This document shows positions 46,902 through 57,440 of a stretch of 64,000 nucleotides of DNA, in pieces. Under the pieces are notes generated by a model, which saw only the letters and a program-made list of their open reading frames with translations, did no database searches and was not told the origin of the DNA. The translations under genes and the position numbers were made by a program. Position 1 is the first letter of the stretch; every line of letters begins with the position of its first letter. The stretch spans positions 44,119,003 to 44,183,002 of the forward strand of contig CM055106.1 of the NCBI GenBank assembly GCA_029204225.1. Direction: 5' to 3'. Source of the stretch: Diphasiastrum complanatum (taxonomy: Eukaryota > Streptophyta > Lycopodiopsida > Lycopodiales > Lycopodiaceae).

Positions 46902-47424
46902 AACTCATGGAGAGACACATCTTCTCCCTTCTATCTCTCATTTCATCATTATACATGGTTCTCTTTGGGTTCTACTACTCATTGGTGCACTATCTTGGTG
47001 TTATCTTGCAATCTTGTGAATGATCTGAAATCCTTCACATGGTATCATAGCTATTGTGTTTCAGGTTATGAAAGGATCAGCCATCTTTAGCAAGGACTTG
47101 GAGGAGTTACCAATGCTAGAGCATGCTAGGTGATCTCTACTCAACAATCAGCATTTTTGCATGTGTAGGCCACTTGGCTTTCCCTCCAAAATGTAAACCC
47201 TACTATTTTTGAGTCTAGATTCAATGTACCCAAAGTTCAAATTTGAATCTCTCTCAAACTCGACTATCAACTTTTCCACACTTTTAAAAAGTGTTTATTG
47301 AATGTATTTTAAACTAATATAACTTCAAAAAGTTTATCTCTAAGTCTAAAATGAGTTTTGGCCTCTTAATGACAATTTACCAAAATATGACTAAACTAGA
47401 CTAAACTAGTTGAAATGTCTCACA
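46902..47424. repeat. Element K 5' LTR split by a local inversion
   Basis: 47165-47424 is the first 260 bp of the LTR on minus (start TGTGAGACATTTC at 47424). Its second part sits inverted at 46902-47039 on plus (AACTCATGGAGAGAC to AATCCTTCACA), with an internal deletion of ~220 bp, and is followed on plus by the primer site TGGTATCATAGC (47040-47051) and leader (to ~47164). Flipping 46902-47164 restores the order LTR, primer site, leader, gag on one strand. Confidence 0.82.
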
Positions 47425-47436
47425 TGGGTTGCCTTA

Positions 47437-47574
47437 GTGAAGAACTATATGTACACTATATTTTGATTTCGAGAAATATGGTTGCTAAGTAAGCTTGGTG
47501 TGGAGAGTGTTTTCTGTCTGTATTATTGTGTAGCATGATCTGTGTTTTTGTTCGAAGAAAATTCTAAGTCTTTG
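47437..47574 (+). repeat. Dispersed repeat R, copy 2
   Basis: Counterpart of 10787-10912, here interrupted by the insertion of element K at its left (it starts 7 bp beyond the TGGGT duplication). 47575-47790 may be the tail of a family M 5' LTR, ending CACACGTGTGAAAAG, then a decayed primer site TGGTTATTAGAGCTT (47792-47806). 47807-48505 is leader without a frame. Confidence 0.6.
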
Positions 47575-48505
47575 TACCTCAAGAAAACACTTCTTCAAGT
47601 AAATCTTCCATTTGATCTATTTGAGGTGTAATGATAGTTAGATTGTGATGAATGCTCTTGCCTTGATGCTAACTAGCTTGCCAATATTTTCCATCACATT
47701 GTTTTTGGAATAGAAGCTAGTTTAGTGTGCAATCATTCATTCTCTTGATCATTTGTACTTGAAGTTGGTTCACACGTGTGAAAAGTTCTCATGGTTATTA
47801 GAGCTTGATAGGAGAGTACACTTCTAATCATTGCTTGTCAAATGGAATGACTTCTCATCCTTGTTGGTGACATTTTGCCTCTTACTAGCACTCAATTTTA
47901 AGCTAACTAGATCCACTCTCTTCATCACTCATTGATGTATCTTTTTCTCTGATTTCAGATTTGTATGACCTACTATAGCAGCACGTGTGAGGCCTTCAAT
48001 CAAGATAGAGTGGTGGCTATGTTACTTTTCATCGTTTCCATCCATGTTGCATATGAATTGAAAGCTAATCAAATGTAGATTGTGGTGCAAGTGACCTCAA
48101 GAGGATTGGTGGACCTTAAGGAGAGTTATTGGCATTCAAAGTGAGGCATATTGAAGGAGAAAACTAGTGCTTTACATGCTTGAAGGCTGTACTTTTAAGG
48201 ATCCTATTATGTAGGGGTCAAAATAGCAAGATTTGACTATTTTCCAATTTTTTCCAATCTATGAAGCATTGTTTGGATCTATGATCCTATGTATGGATGA
48301 AACTTATTAAATGATAAATCTGACTTTTTCAAGCTATTTCACACATGTGAACTCAGATTAACTTCATCCACTTTTGCTTTGGAAAATAGAGAGCATTTTT
48401 TGACTTCCATCTAGAAATTGTCATTTTTGGCCATTTTTTAGTTCATAATCGATTGTTACTTGATTCCATTGTGATATTTAGTCTACATTTGATTAGGTTG
48501 AACCT

Positions 48506-51500
48506 TTGAAAACATTTTCTTTAGTAAGCCAAAACCAATTTTCTAGATTGACTTCAATGGGATCTTATCTATTAGAACAAAGTGAAAGACTCACTTCTAC
48601 AAATTATGGTACATGGAAAGTTAGGATAGAATCCATACTTGTACTTCAAGATCTAATAGATATAGTGAATGGGAATGAGGAGGAGCCTACTAATCCTCAA
48701 GAAATTTCCAAATTCAAGAAAAGAGCATGTGTTGCTCTTCATGTTTTGCATAGATGATTCTATCAAATCCAAAGAAATTGTTCAAGTTATTTTGAATGGC
48801 TTAAGTGCGGATTTTGATACCATTGTTCAATCATATGCAATCAAAGAGGATTTTCCCTCTTTAGAAGCCTTACAAGGAGTCTTGATAGCCGAGGAGTATA
48901 GGCATCAAACTCGAGTGGCAAGATTTGAGAGATTGTCTCTCAAGGATGGAGGAAGTGATCAAGCACTCTTCACCAAGTCCAAGGGGAAGAGCAAAGACAA
49001 GAAGAATGGCAAGAGTTCCAAGGACAACACAAAAGCAATGGCTCATCCAATGTGAAGAAGAACAAGTACAAGGTTACTTGTTTCTCATGTGGAAAAAAGG
49101 GGCATTTTGCCTCTCAATGCTACAAAAGGAAAAAGCAAGCCAACATCACTTGTGAAGATGAATCTCCTTGTGACAAAGAAGATTCACTTATGATGTCTAG
49201 CTTTTCATCATCCTGTTTCAAACATTCTAATGTATGGTGGCTAGATAGTTATATGAGTAGTGTTGAAAACTCTTTTTGTAATCTTGTACCATACAAAGGA
49301 TCTAGAAGTTGTATCCATATCGCAAATGACGAGGAATGTATGATAGAAGGCATATGAAGCATATCTCTAGATAAGCTTGATCTTAATAATGTGCTCTATG
49401 TTCCTAATTTGACTAAAAATATAATAAGTGTAGGCCAACTCAATGATGATGGTCTACAAGTAGATTTTAGAGATGGTACTTGCTTGATCACAAAAGATGA
49501 TGATATAGTAGCATCATGTTCTCATTTTGGAAGGTTATTCAAGCTTGATGGAAATGGAAATGCTAATCTTTGCTCAGATATTGTGCTACAAGGAAAGCTA
49601 TCAAGTGAATATCTATGACATAGGAGGTTGGGCCATCCCAACTCCAAGGCCATGCAATCTATGTGCATGTTGGAGCTAGCTCATGGTTTGTCTAAGTCCA
49701 TGATCAAGGAGCCAAGTCCTTGTGATGCATGTGCATTGGCCAAATCACATGCAAGGCCACATCAAAGATCAACCATCAAGTCCAAAGCACCTTTGGAACT
49801 CATCCCATAGTGACATCCATTTCTCATCCACCAAGAGCAAGGGTGGAGCAACATGTTTTATAACATTTATTGATGATTACTCACATTTTTGTTGGGTTTA
49901 CATCTTATCTTTTAAAGCACTTGCATATGAAACTTTTGTGAAGTTCAAAGCTTTTGTTGAGAATCAACTATCATGCAAAATCAAAGCTTTGAGAAGTGAT
50001 AATGGAGGTGAATACATCTCCACAAAGTTCATAAACTTTTGTAATGATTTTGGCATTAGAAGAGATTTCACTTGGGCCTACTCTCCTCAATTCAATGGAG
50101 TGGCCGAGAGAAAAAATAGAACTCTATGTGAATGTGCAAAGGCATTTAGACTAGAAGCTTCTCTTTATAAAGATTTTTGGGGAGAAGCAATAGGATGTGC
50201 TAACTATCTTTGCAATTTCTTGCCAAATCATGCTATAGAAGATATTTCACCTTATGAAAAGTTGTATGGAAGGAAATCAGAGGTTAATCATCTTAGAACA
50301 AGGCAAGCAAGTGGAGGATTCAAGCTCTCTACATGCTTTTCACACCTCCATTTAAGAGCCATCAAGTGTGGAGGAAGCTCTTCAATCAAAGGAGTGGATC
50401 AAAGCTATGGAGGCCGAGTATGAAGCTTTGATGCAAAATGAGACTTGATCAATCAACAAGTTCAAATCAAGTCTTTGTGCTAAAGGCTATGCCAAATCAA
50501 AGGCATAGATTATGAAGAAACCTTTGCTCCCGTAGCAAAGATGGTAACCATTAGAATCCTCATTGCTACTTGTTGTTTTTATGATTGGAAAATGCTTCAA
50601 CTTGATGTTTCCAATGCTTTCTTAAATGGTTACTTAGAAGAAGAAATATATATGCATCAACCTCCAGGTTTTGTTGTGAATGGCGAAGGATCAAAAGTAT
50701 GCTTACTTTTGAAAAGTCTTTATGGCTTGAAACAAGCCCCAATTGGCTTGGTATGAGAGGTTGAACACTTATCTTCTTTCTATTGGTTTTAAGATTAGCT
50801 CATATGATCCATCATTATATCTTAAACATATTAATAATGATGTAATCATGTTGCTTATTTATGTTGATGACATTCTATTATGTGGAAACAACATGGATTT
50901 ACTTATTGATACCAAGATCTCCTTAGGAAAGGAATTCAAAATGCAAGATCTTGTATTTTTACACCATGTACTTGGATTAGAGATTAAGATCTCTAATGAC
51001 GTAGCTTTCATTTCTCAAGAAAGTTATGTAAGATCTATGCTTAAGAAGTTCAAAATGCAAGATTGTAAAGCATAGATACTCCTATGGAGTCTAATATTGA
51101 AGACACTAAAACTTGTGATGAAGCATCCTTTGAGGACACCACACATTTTAGAAGTCTAATAGGCTCTTTAATATGGCTCACTATCACTAGGGCTAATCTT
51201 AGTTTTAGTGTTCATAAGCTTAGTCAAAGCATGCAAAATCCAAAGATCCATGATTGGAAAAAGAGAAAGAGGATCTTGAGATATGTTGCATCTACTCAAG
51301 ACTATGAACTTTCATTTAAAAGACATGATTTAAGTCTTGTTGCCTTTTCAAATTTGGATTTTGCAGGTGTTAAGGTGGATAGAAAGTCCACAAGTGCTTA
51401 CACAATATTTTTGTCTAAGAAGCAAGACACCATCTCCTTATCCTCATGTGAAGCTGAGTACAAGGCTTTGACTACTACAACAAAGGAAGTCATTAGATCA

Positions 51501-51790
51501 AAAGGTTACTAGTGGAGCTCGGGATCATTCAAGAGGAGGAATTACCTTGCATCAAATGTGATAGCATCTCGGCCCAATATCTTGCAAGTAATCCAATCTT
51601 CAATGCAAGAAGTAAACACATAGAGGTAGCACACCACTATGTAAGAGAAAAAGTTATGAATGGTGAGATTCTCCTTGAACATGTATCAACTTCAAATTGT
51701 TATGCAGATTTACTCACCAAGCCTCTAGACAAGAAGGACTTTGAAAGACATAGATAAAATCTTGGCTTGATCTCCAAGTCTTTAATATTG
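48506..51790 (+). pseudogene. Copia element M, gag-pol nearly full length but broken
   Basis: Domains in order: gag (NYGTWKVRIESILVLQDL at ~48600, with a ~150-bp deletion near 48755), zinc knuckle CFSCGKKGHFASQC (49078), protease whose active site is destroyed (WWLDSYMSSVENS instead of DSGASSHM), pre-integrase RRLGHPNSKAM, integrase (HSDIHFSSTKSKGGATC, FIDDYSHFCW, RSDNGGEYIS, GVAERKNRTL) to ~50290, a ~600-bp deletion, RT ([44 protein letters not shown] at ~50870) and RNase H (DLDFAG-like SNLDFAGVKV, SSCEAEYKALTTTTKE, CDSISAQYLASNP, DLLTKPLDKKDF). Stops or shifts at ~48755, 49052, 49355, 49617, 49808, 50450, 50753, 51075, 51510 and 51755. Same lineage as element A. Confidence 0.93.
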
Positions 51791-51815
51791 TAAATATTAT
51801 TTTCATTTTAACGAG

Positions 51816-52535
51816 TGTGAAAGTATTGTAAAATAAAATAATATGAAACTTAGAGATTTAAGTTTTGGGGTTTGTCCAAATTTGAGGTAGACTAGTCAAG
51901 TGATTTCTCAACTAGAGTCAAGTTACATTTTTTAGTCTTCATAGTGATGTGTAGGTCTAGAACCAATCAAGAAGCATGTGAGGCTACTCTTGTAGGTCAA
52001 GGATTCTCAAAAAGAGAGATTCTTAAGTCTTATCTTTTACAAGTAGACATGAGGAAGTCCTCCAAATCCAAGGTAGAGTCTCGAAAAGTCCTCCAAGCAA
52101 CCTGCAAGCTTCAAGATGCTCCCCAACTCCAAGCTAGGATGCCTGCAAGTAAGGATCTACAAGCCTCCAAGGATCTCTCCTCCACATGTGTCCCTACTCT
52201 TTAAACACAAAGATAGATAACAAGCTGGCCTCAAGTATTCACCACCCAACCATAGCTAGATCCAAGCTCCAAGCAAGACCTATCTAGCACACCCTTGCTA
52301 ACCATAAACAAATCACAAGCATACCACAACACTCCATAGAGTACTCAAGATCCAGACCCTACTTATGTCGCATACCATAAGCAAGATCCAAACCTTAAGC
52401 ATACTACCACAAGAAAGCACTCTACACACTAGTAGCAACACTAGAGCATAAGCAAAGCAAACAAGAGAGATCTCCCCCTCCCAATGGGTTTCTCATTCGT
52501 GTTCATCATTTCTTCTTCCTCCCTCTCTCCCAACA
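51816..52535 (+). repeat. LTR sequence: start of M 3' LTR, end of another 5' LTR
   Basis: TGTGAAAGTATTG at 51816 follows the element M tail and an ACGAG tract. CCAACA ends at 52535 directly before a perfect primer site, so this end behaves as a 5' LTR. Either one LTR serves both (tandem elements sharing an LTR) or two truncated LTRs are joined; similarity to the putative M 5' LTR is not evident. Confidence 0.5.
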
Positions 52536-52547
52536 TGGTATCAGAGC
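52536..52547 (+). other. Primer binding site (element N)
   Basis: TGGTATCAGAGC after CCCAACA, 146 bp upstream of a copia gag start on the same strand. Confidence 0.88.
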
Positions 52548-52692
52548 AATTTTTATAGCTTGATTAGCTCCCACAGTACAAGACTCTACTAGCCAATAGA
52601 GTAATTATTTTCTTGTTCTGTATTTTTCAGTATCAGATTTTCATTCTTAAGTCACTGATAGTTTCTCCTATCACTTAGACTAATGCTTCCAC

Positions 52693-52764
52693 ATGGATTT
52701 CCAAGAGAAAGCCAGTCCTCTCATGGACAAGCTTGATGGAGCCAATTACCATTTGTGGAAATTT
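52693..52764 (+). pseudogene. Copia gag start (element N), cut after 24 codons
   Basis: MDFQEKASPLMDKLDG then ANYHLWKF, the standard copia gag opening (N-x-x-x-W-K-x). At about 52765 the match ends and unrelated DNA leading to the histone-like ORF begins. Confidence 0.75.
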
Positions 52765-52796
52765 ACACGTGTGAGAATGAGGGGACGCTCTGCAGA

Positions 52797-52805
52797 TATA
52801 AAAGG
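52797..52805 (+). promoter_or_regulatory. Candidate TATA box upstream of the histone-like ORF
   Basis: TATAAAAGG, 249 bp before the ORF start, with a CACGTG-type G-box (ACCACGTGTCC, ~52911-52921) in between. Inferred from sequence only. Confidence 0.4.
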
Positions 52806-53053
52806 ATGTTTTGGGCTCATATTTCCGTTTCGGATTTCTTGGTTCTCTAGAGCTCCTCGAGATTCTACGTTCACTTGCCAACCTTGCTATCCACATATCG
52901 CCACCACGTGTCCAGAGAGTTTGATACTAGTAAAGCTTTCCCCTTTGCGCGTCGTAGCGATACGCCATCTCGCATATCGTCATCACGTGCCTCCCTTGTC
53001 TGATATATTCTGTTCTCTCTGATTGGCGCGCCATAACGATACCTTAGGTTGAA

Positions 53054-54013
53054 ATGGCCTGTACCAAGCAGACAGCACGTCTTACCACATTTACCCCGCC
53101 TCCTCGTCCTCCTGTACAAAGGGCAGTGGGCACTGGTAGGAGAGTAGGTCGGCCTAGAAGACCATTGTTAAGGGATATCAGAAGACTACAGAGGACAACA
53201 AATCTTCTAAATCCTCGTGCTCCATTCTACAGGTCTGTGAAATTAGTGACAAGGTCACTCTCACATGATGTTCGCTGGAACATAACAGCCCTGGAATCCC
53301 TCCATACTGCCTATGAGGACTTTCAAGTTAAATTTTTTGAGGACTCTACACTTTGCACAGTGCACGCCAAGAGAGTTACCCTCATGCCTCAGGACATGCA
53401 TCTTGTCATGAGGCTGAGGAGTACATACGCTCAGGTCTTTAAGAGTGGCTTCACCTCTAGGCCACCACCTATAGAGAGAGAGCCTGTTCCTCAACAAAGA
53501 AGGAGAAAGCAGACCAAGCCCACCAGACCTGCCAGGCAAAGGGTCATAGTCAACAAATCACCATCCCCCCCTCATATCTCTCGTCCTTTGGTTGGACCAT
53601 CACACCATTTTGCAATGCGTTCTTCTCCTCCCGCCACCCCTAACTATTCAAGTAGTTCCTCTTCCATTCCCTCCATTCCATCCCACAATAACGAGGATAT
53701 GACCTCTACTGTAGATAAAATAATATCGGATCTAGATATAGCTTTAATAGGTGATTTTTATAAGGATCTTTGTGTAAGATTTCTTGTTGATCCGAAAGAT
53801 TCATTTTTGGATTCTGAGAGGTATATAGTTTTTGATGAGTATGTTCTCAAAGAGATTGATAAGCTAGGAGGTCAATTTTCTTTTTGTCTAAGTTCAATTA
53901 ATTATGTAAATCACAACACCCCTGCACGTGTGGCCACATGCTCATCACACAGACCTGCCACGTGTAAGGACATCAACGGTCTCATCGATCATACGACTGA
54001 CATGCACGTGTGA
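53054..54013 (+). CDS. Histone H3/CENH3-like chimeric ORF, intronless
   Basis: 319 codons. The start MACTKQTAR matches the H3 tail (R2 to Cys, K9 to Leu, K4 kept). Residues 38-50 (LLRDIRRLQRTTN) are the alpha-N helix, 51-68 helix 1, 78-104 helix 2 (FFEDSTLCTVHAKR, matching LFEDTNLCAIHAKR of H3), VTLMPQD loop 2, 115-122 helix 3. TTNLLNPRAPF and Trp75 before helix 2 are like centromeric H3, but loop 1 has the canonical H3 length. The tail before the fold is short (37 residues) and Pro/Arg-rich. Canonical H3 would end near residue 126; here ~193 residues follow: basic Pro-rich, Ser-rich, then an AT-rich-coded acidic part (IISDLDIALIGDFYKDL). Known plant CENH3 genes have introns, so this is probably a retrocopy, perhaps carried by the copia element whose primer site and gag start lie upstream. 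The start context (GAAATGG) is good. Expression is unknown. Confidence 0.7.
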   Translation: MACTKQTARLTTFTPPPRPPVQRAVGTGRRVGRPRRPLLRDIRRLQRTTNLLNPRAPFYRSVKLVTRSLSHDVRWNITALESLHTAYEDFQVKFFEDSTLCTVHAKRVTLMPQDMHLVMRLRSTYAQVFKSGFTSRPPPIEREPVPQQRRRKQTKPTRPARQRVIVNKSPSPPHISRPLVGPSHHFAMRSSPPATPNYSSSSSSIPSIPSHNNEDMTSTVDKIISDLDIALIGDFYKDLCVRFLVDPKDSFLDSERYIVFDEYVLKEIDKLGGQFSFCLSSINYVNHNTPARVATCSSHRPATCKDINGLIDHTTDMHV

Positions 54014-54110
54014 GGACAGTGTCCTGATATGGGCCACACACATGTAACGGGACGACTGGCTCGTATGATTATACAGCTGGCATGCACGTGCGAGAACACG
54101 TGTCAGGATC
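53928..54110. repeat. Cluster of CACGTG/ACGTGT motifs in an imperfect repeat
   Basis: Six ACGTG cores within 180 bp, some as GCACGTGTG or GCACGTGCG, inside two imperfect ~75-bp repeats (both with GACTGAC- or GCTGGC-ATGCACGTG and ACACATGT). They overlap the 3' end of the histone-like ORF. 54111-54690 holds no clear frame. Confidence 0.6.
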
Positions 54111-54689
54111 CAATTTGTACACATGTCATGCTAATGATTTGGTCGTCGTTTCCACATGTGTGACAATTTTTACCGCACGTTACCAATGCTCTGTATTACA
54201 CTATATATATGAGTGCTATTTTTTAAAATTAGTTTCGCATATTGAGTCCAAGAGACTGACCTGATCCAAAATTTGTACATACAATATCGCTACCACGCGC
54301 CCAACTGACGGTTCCATAGTCAAACTGCTCCTCCGGCGTGTAGTTTCGATATCCGAAATCATGAACAGTGCATATCGCCATCATGCGCATAGGTTTACAC
54401 CGTTTATGTCCCCGTCCTAACCGGCGCCTCATATCGATATGGCCTCTTCTACTAGTTCGATCTATGATATAGCTCTTAGTTCTTTCCTTGTTGATGCTGA
54501 AGTTAGCAACAGACAGGCCATTTTTTGTCCTATTTCAATTTTTAGTTTGACATAGAGAGATTTGCTATTGAGCACAGGGAAGTTTTTTCCAAACTGTACA
54601 AGGATTTTTATGAGTGCTTGCAATAGGGTACCCTTCTGATGGACGGCCTAAGATTTGTGCATTTCACAGATTTGACTCATGCTCAGCCT

Positions 54690-56177
54690 AGTGCCAAGCA
54701 AAGGCATGATCGTAAGTTTACCAAACTTATCGATCTGTTTAAACATGTCATACCCTGTGAGGAACACAATCGAGTATGTCGCTTATTTTAGGAGTTGCAC
54801 ATGAATAACAGTCATTTTTTACCTGAAAACATGCTAGCCACCATATGTTGTTTTCTGATTGCACACTGAAGTTGAGATCCCTTGAGTTTGTTGCATTGCT
54901 CAATGCTCCATTCATGAGAGTAATACTTACTCTTTCCAACTTTTGTCCTTTTATAACTTTCGATTCATCTAGCTTGACCACCAGAATAAGTTTGCTCATA
55001 CTAACACTTGTTGTAATATTATAGAATTTCACTATAAATCTCAATAAATGATTCAAATCCACAAATAAGTTGTTGGTAGAATTATATGACAAATTGCCAG
55101 ACTTTGAATTGTAAATCTCATTGATGTGAAAAGAGATTCCATTGACGTTTTGCATACCCTTATTCAATACATCTCTCTCCAATCTTATCTGAAAAGGGCG
55201 AGGAATGGGAAATTTCTTACGTGCAATTGTCCAAAAGCCTCTTTAATGAATTTAAATATACTCGCATATGCCTCCCTACTAATACCTGAGAAATAACATG
55301 CTCCCTGAATTAACGTTCGATCGATTACCTTACCGACCTCGTTCATCAAAGCCTCAGTGACCTTGGACTTGATTCGAGAATATCGATTATTGTCCAATAA
55401 AGACTTTGTGGACCTGGTTGTCAATACTAAATTCAATGATTTTTTGATCAGGTCATTGTCCTTCATATGCTCATTTGCAACCAATGCTGATCTGCAAATG
55501 ATAATGAAAATCAAGAAACCCAAATAGGACACATAATAAATGTCATGCTACTTCACAAAACTAAAATAAAACTGATTCAAATCAAATCCTTACTTGAATG
55601 CTTGAATCTTTTTTCTCCGTTGGCCTCCATTTAACGAAAGCTCATCAATGTCCTTCAGAATTCTTTTTCGCTTGTTTCTTTTTAATTTCTTATCTAGTAT
55701 GCGAGTTTCTTCTTTTAACTCGTCATTTGATATACGTAATGTCTGAAGAACTTGTCAGAATTGATCATTACTTGCATTCAAATTTAATATAATATTATGT
55801 AAATGTGCATTATCTTTTTTTGTTTGTGATAATGTGGTCTCTTTTTCTCTATAGTCAGCAAGCAAACCATTTAACATACATTCTAAACTCTGTATTTTCT
55901 GAACAAAGTTTGCAACACCATAAGTCATCAATCTTTCACAATAACCCAGTAAACCGTTTTCTCCGTCACACAAAAGCTTTATTGATTGTGTGATGGATTG
56001 AAATTGTGGAGCTTGCATCGAGATCGGATCCAATGGATACAAACTTCCGTCAATCCACAAATCGTAATTCTTTCTTTGGTTGATTCTGTGAGTGATTATA
56101 TCAAGTGAAAAAACTGTGGATTCTTTCACTACTCCTCTTTTAGCTATCGGAACATTCTTGACAGGGTTATATTTGTA
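54690..56177 (-). pseudogene. Broken multi-exon gene of unknown family
   Basis: Minus strand, at least four exon pieces. Exon a (~56177-55594): YKYNPVKNVPIAKRG, NQRKNYDLWIDGSLYPLDP, then a coiled-coil-like region (MLNGLLADYREKETTLSQ) with one in-frame TGA at ~55757 before KRNKRKRILKDIDELS. GT-AG intron 55593-55492 (102 nt) restores frame into exon b (KSALVANEHMKDND, YSRIKSKVTEALMNEVGKV). A 32-nt GT...AG interval (55220-55189) separates exon c (IRLERDVLNKG, LILVVKLDESKVIKGQKLERV, FSVQSENNIWWLACFQ), and a third GT-AG gap is 54822-54755. The VKLDES...QKLERVS...SVQSENNIWW segment is like large transposon-associated proteins, but I cannot name the family. Start and end of the gene are not visible. 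Confidence 0.6.
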
Positions 56178-56728
56178 TATCTATCAAGTATCATCCAATA
56201 AGTATATAGTCGCTCTGTGTAACTTTTAGATTAGAGTAATTAAGCATCTACAACTAATCAGGAAATTACAAGAGTGGCAGATTGGCCATGACCTAGAGTG
56301 TATCTGCTAACGTCATGCCATCATATCAGATATCTGTACTTTTGGGTACTTGCATGATCTTGCTGGTACTCTTTGGAGCGTTGAGGGCAGAAAAGATTTT
56401 GCGACGTTTTTTTTGTCGCGTAGTTTGGTTTGTCGTCATTGTCTGACTTTCTTGTGCTGGACCACAAAAGATTCTCGTTCGCAAATCTTTCGTGTTCGTG
56501 TCTTCTCGTCAGGTGTTCATGAATCTTTCATGCCTCGTGTCTCTTGACTTTCGTGTTCACGACCATTTTTGTCAGGCAGAGGGCTGAAAGCTAGCAAAGC
56601 TTTGTAAATAGAAACGTTTTGTTTCTTCAATTTTGACTTAATACACTTCCAATTGCAAAGGCAGAGATATCCACAATAGAATTTTCAATCCCAGTTGGGA
56701 GGCCCTAGAATTAGAGCTTATTTCAATT

Positions 56729-57320
56729 TACCTTTTAAAAGCTTGAATGCTTTTCGGCAATCCTCTTCCCAATTGTAATCGACATTCTTCTTTAAAAGCT
56801 TTGTCAAAGGAGATGCCATAATAGCATAGTCCTTGATGAATCTTCTGTATTATTGCAGATGACCAAGAAACCTTCTTAACTCTCTCTCAAGTTTGTAGGT
56901 GGTTGTAGAGCTTCAATTATCTTGACTTTATCTTGGTCCACTTCTATCTCTCTTTCTGATATTCGATGACCAAGAAGTATGCCCTCTAACATTCCAAAAT
57001 AACATTTTCAGCATGTAATGAGATTGATGTTTCCCTGCATCTTTGTAGGATCTCTTTTCCGTTTATCAAGGTGATCCTTTGCAGAATTGAAAACACATAA
57101 ATCATCTATAAATATTTTAAGAAATTTTCTCAAAAAATCCTGAAATATAACCGTCATCATTCTCTGGAATGTTGTTGATGCATGCATAGGTTCCTCCCCA
57201 ATCGGTCGTGAAGGTAGTTTTGTCCTAATCTTCTTTCTTTATCTGGACTTGATTGTATCTTGAAAAACCGTTCAGGAAACTATACTTCTCATAACCTGCA
57301 ACTTTATCAAGTATCAAATC
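56729..57320 (-). pseudogene. Ty3/gypsy reverse transcriptase fragment
   Basis: On minus, with stops: YSFLNGFSRYNQVQI (RT block 3), KTTFTTDWGGTYAC, DDLCVFNSAKDHL (catalytic DD), CYFGMLEGILLGHRIS, IEVDQDKVKIIEAL, PPTNLRE, GFLGHL, YRRFIKDYAIMASPLTKLLKK, YNWEEDCRKAFKLLKGKL. This is the palm-to-connection part of a gypsy RT. It is truncated on both sides; the upstream side enters a minisatellite. Confidence 0.88.
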
Positions 57321-57321
57321 T

Positions 57322-57440
57322 GTAAGTGATCAGCCGAATGTCTGTGGTAAGTGATCAACCGAATATCTGTGATAAGTGATCAACCAGATGTTTGAGGTAA
57401 GTTATCAGCCGAATGTTTGAGGTAACTGATCAGCCGAACT
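57322..57440. repeat. 25-bp minisatellite, five units
   Basis: Units start at 57322, 57347, 57372, 57397 and 57422 (GTAAGTGATCAGCCGAATGT type), each 25 bp with 2-5 substitutions; the last is partial. It separates the gypsy RT from the copia integrase scrap. Confidence 0.92.

Larger units (their letters stand above)
43800..47429 (-). mobile_element. Non-autonomous copia element K with TGGGT target duplication
   Basis: Element 43805-47424 is flanked by TGGGT at 43800-43804 and 47425-47429. On the minus strand: 5' LTR (split, see 46902-47424), primer site, leader, truncated gag, protease, about 1.6 kb of unassigned sequence, polypurine tract (GTTGAAGAGGGAG) and 3' LTR 43805-44458. The integrase, RT and RNase H that a complete copia element needs are absent, so it could move only with enzymes from another element. 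The two LTR halves are clearly paired: the first 260 bp of each are similar at most positions. Confidence 0.88.

Noticed and set aside
51944-52204. 86-codon plus frame inside the LTR sequence after element M
   Set aside because: Ser/Gln/Lys-rich translation of a purine-rich LTR tract with short repeats (CTCCAAG); no conserved residues.
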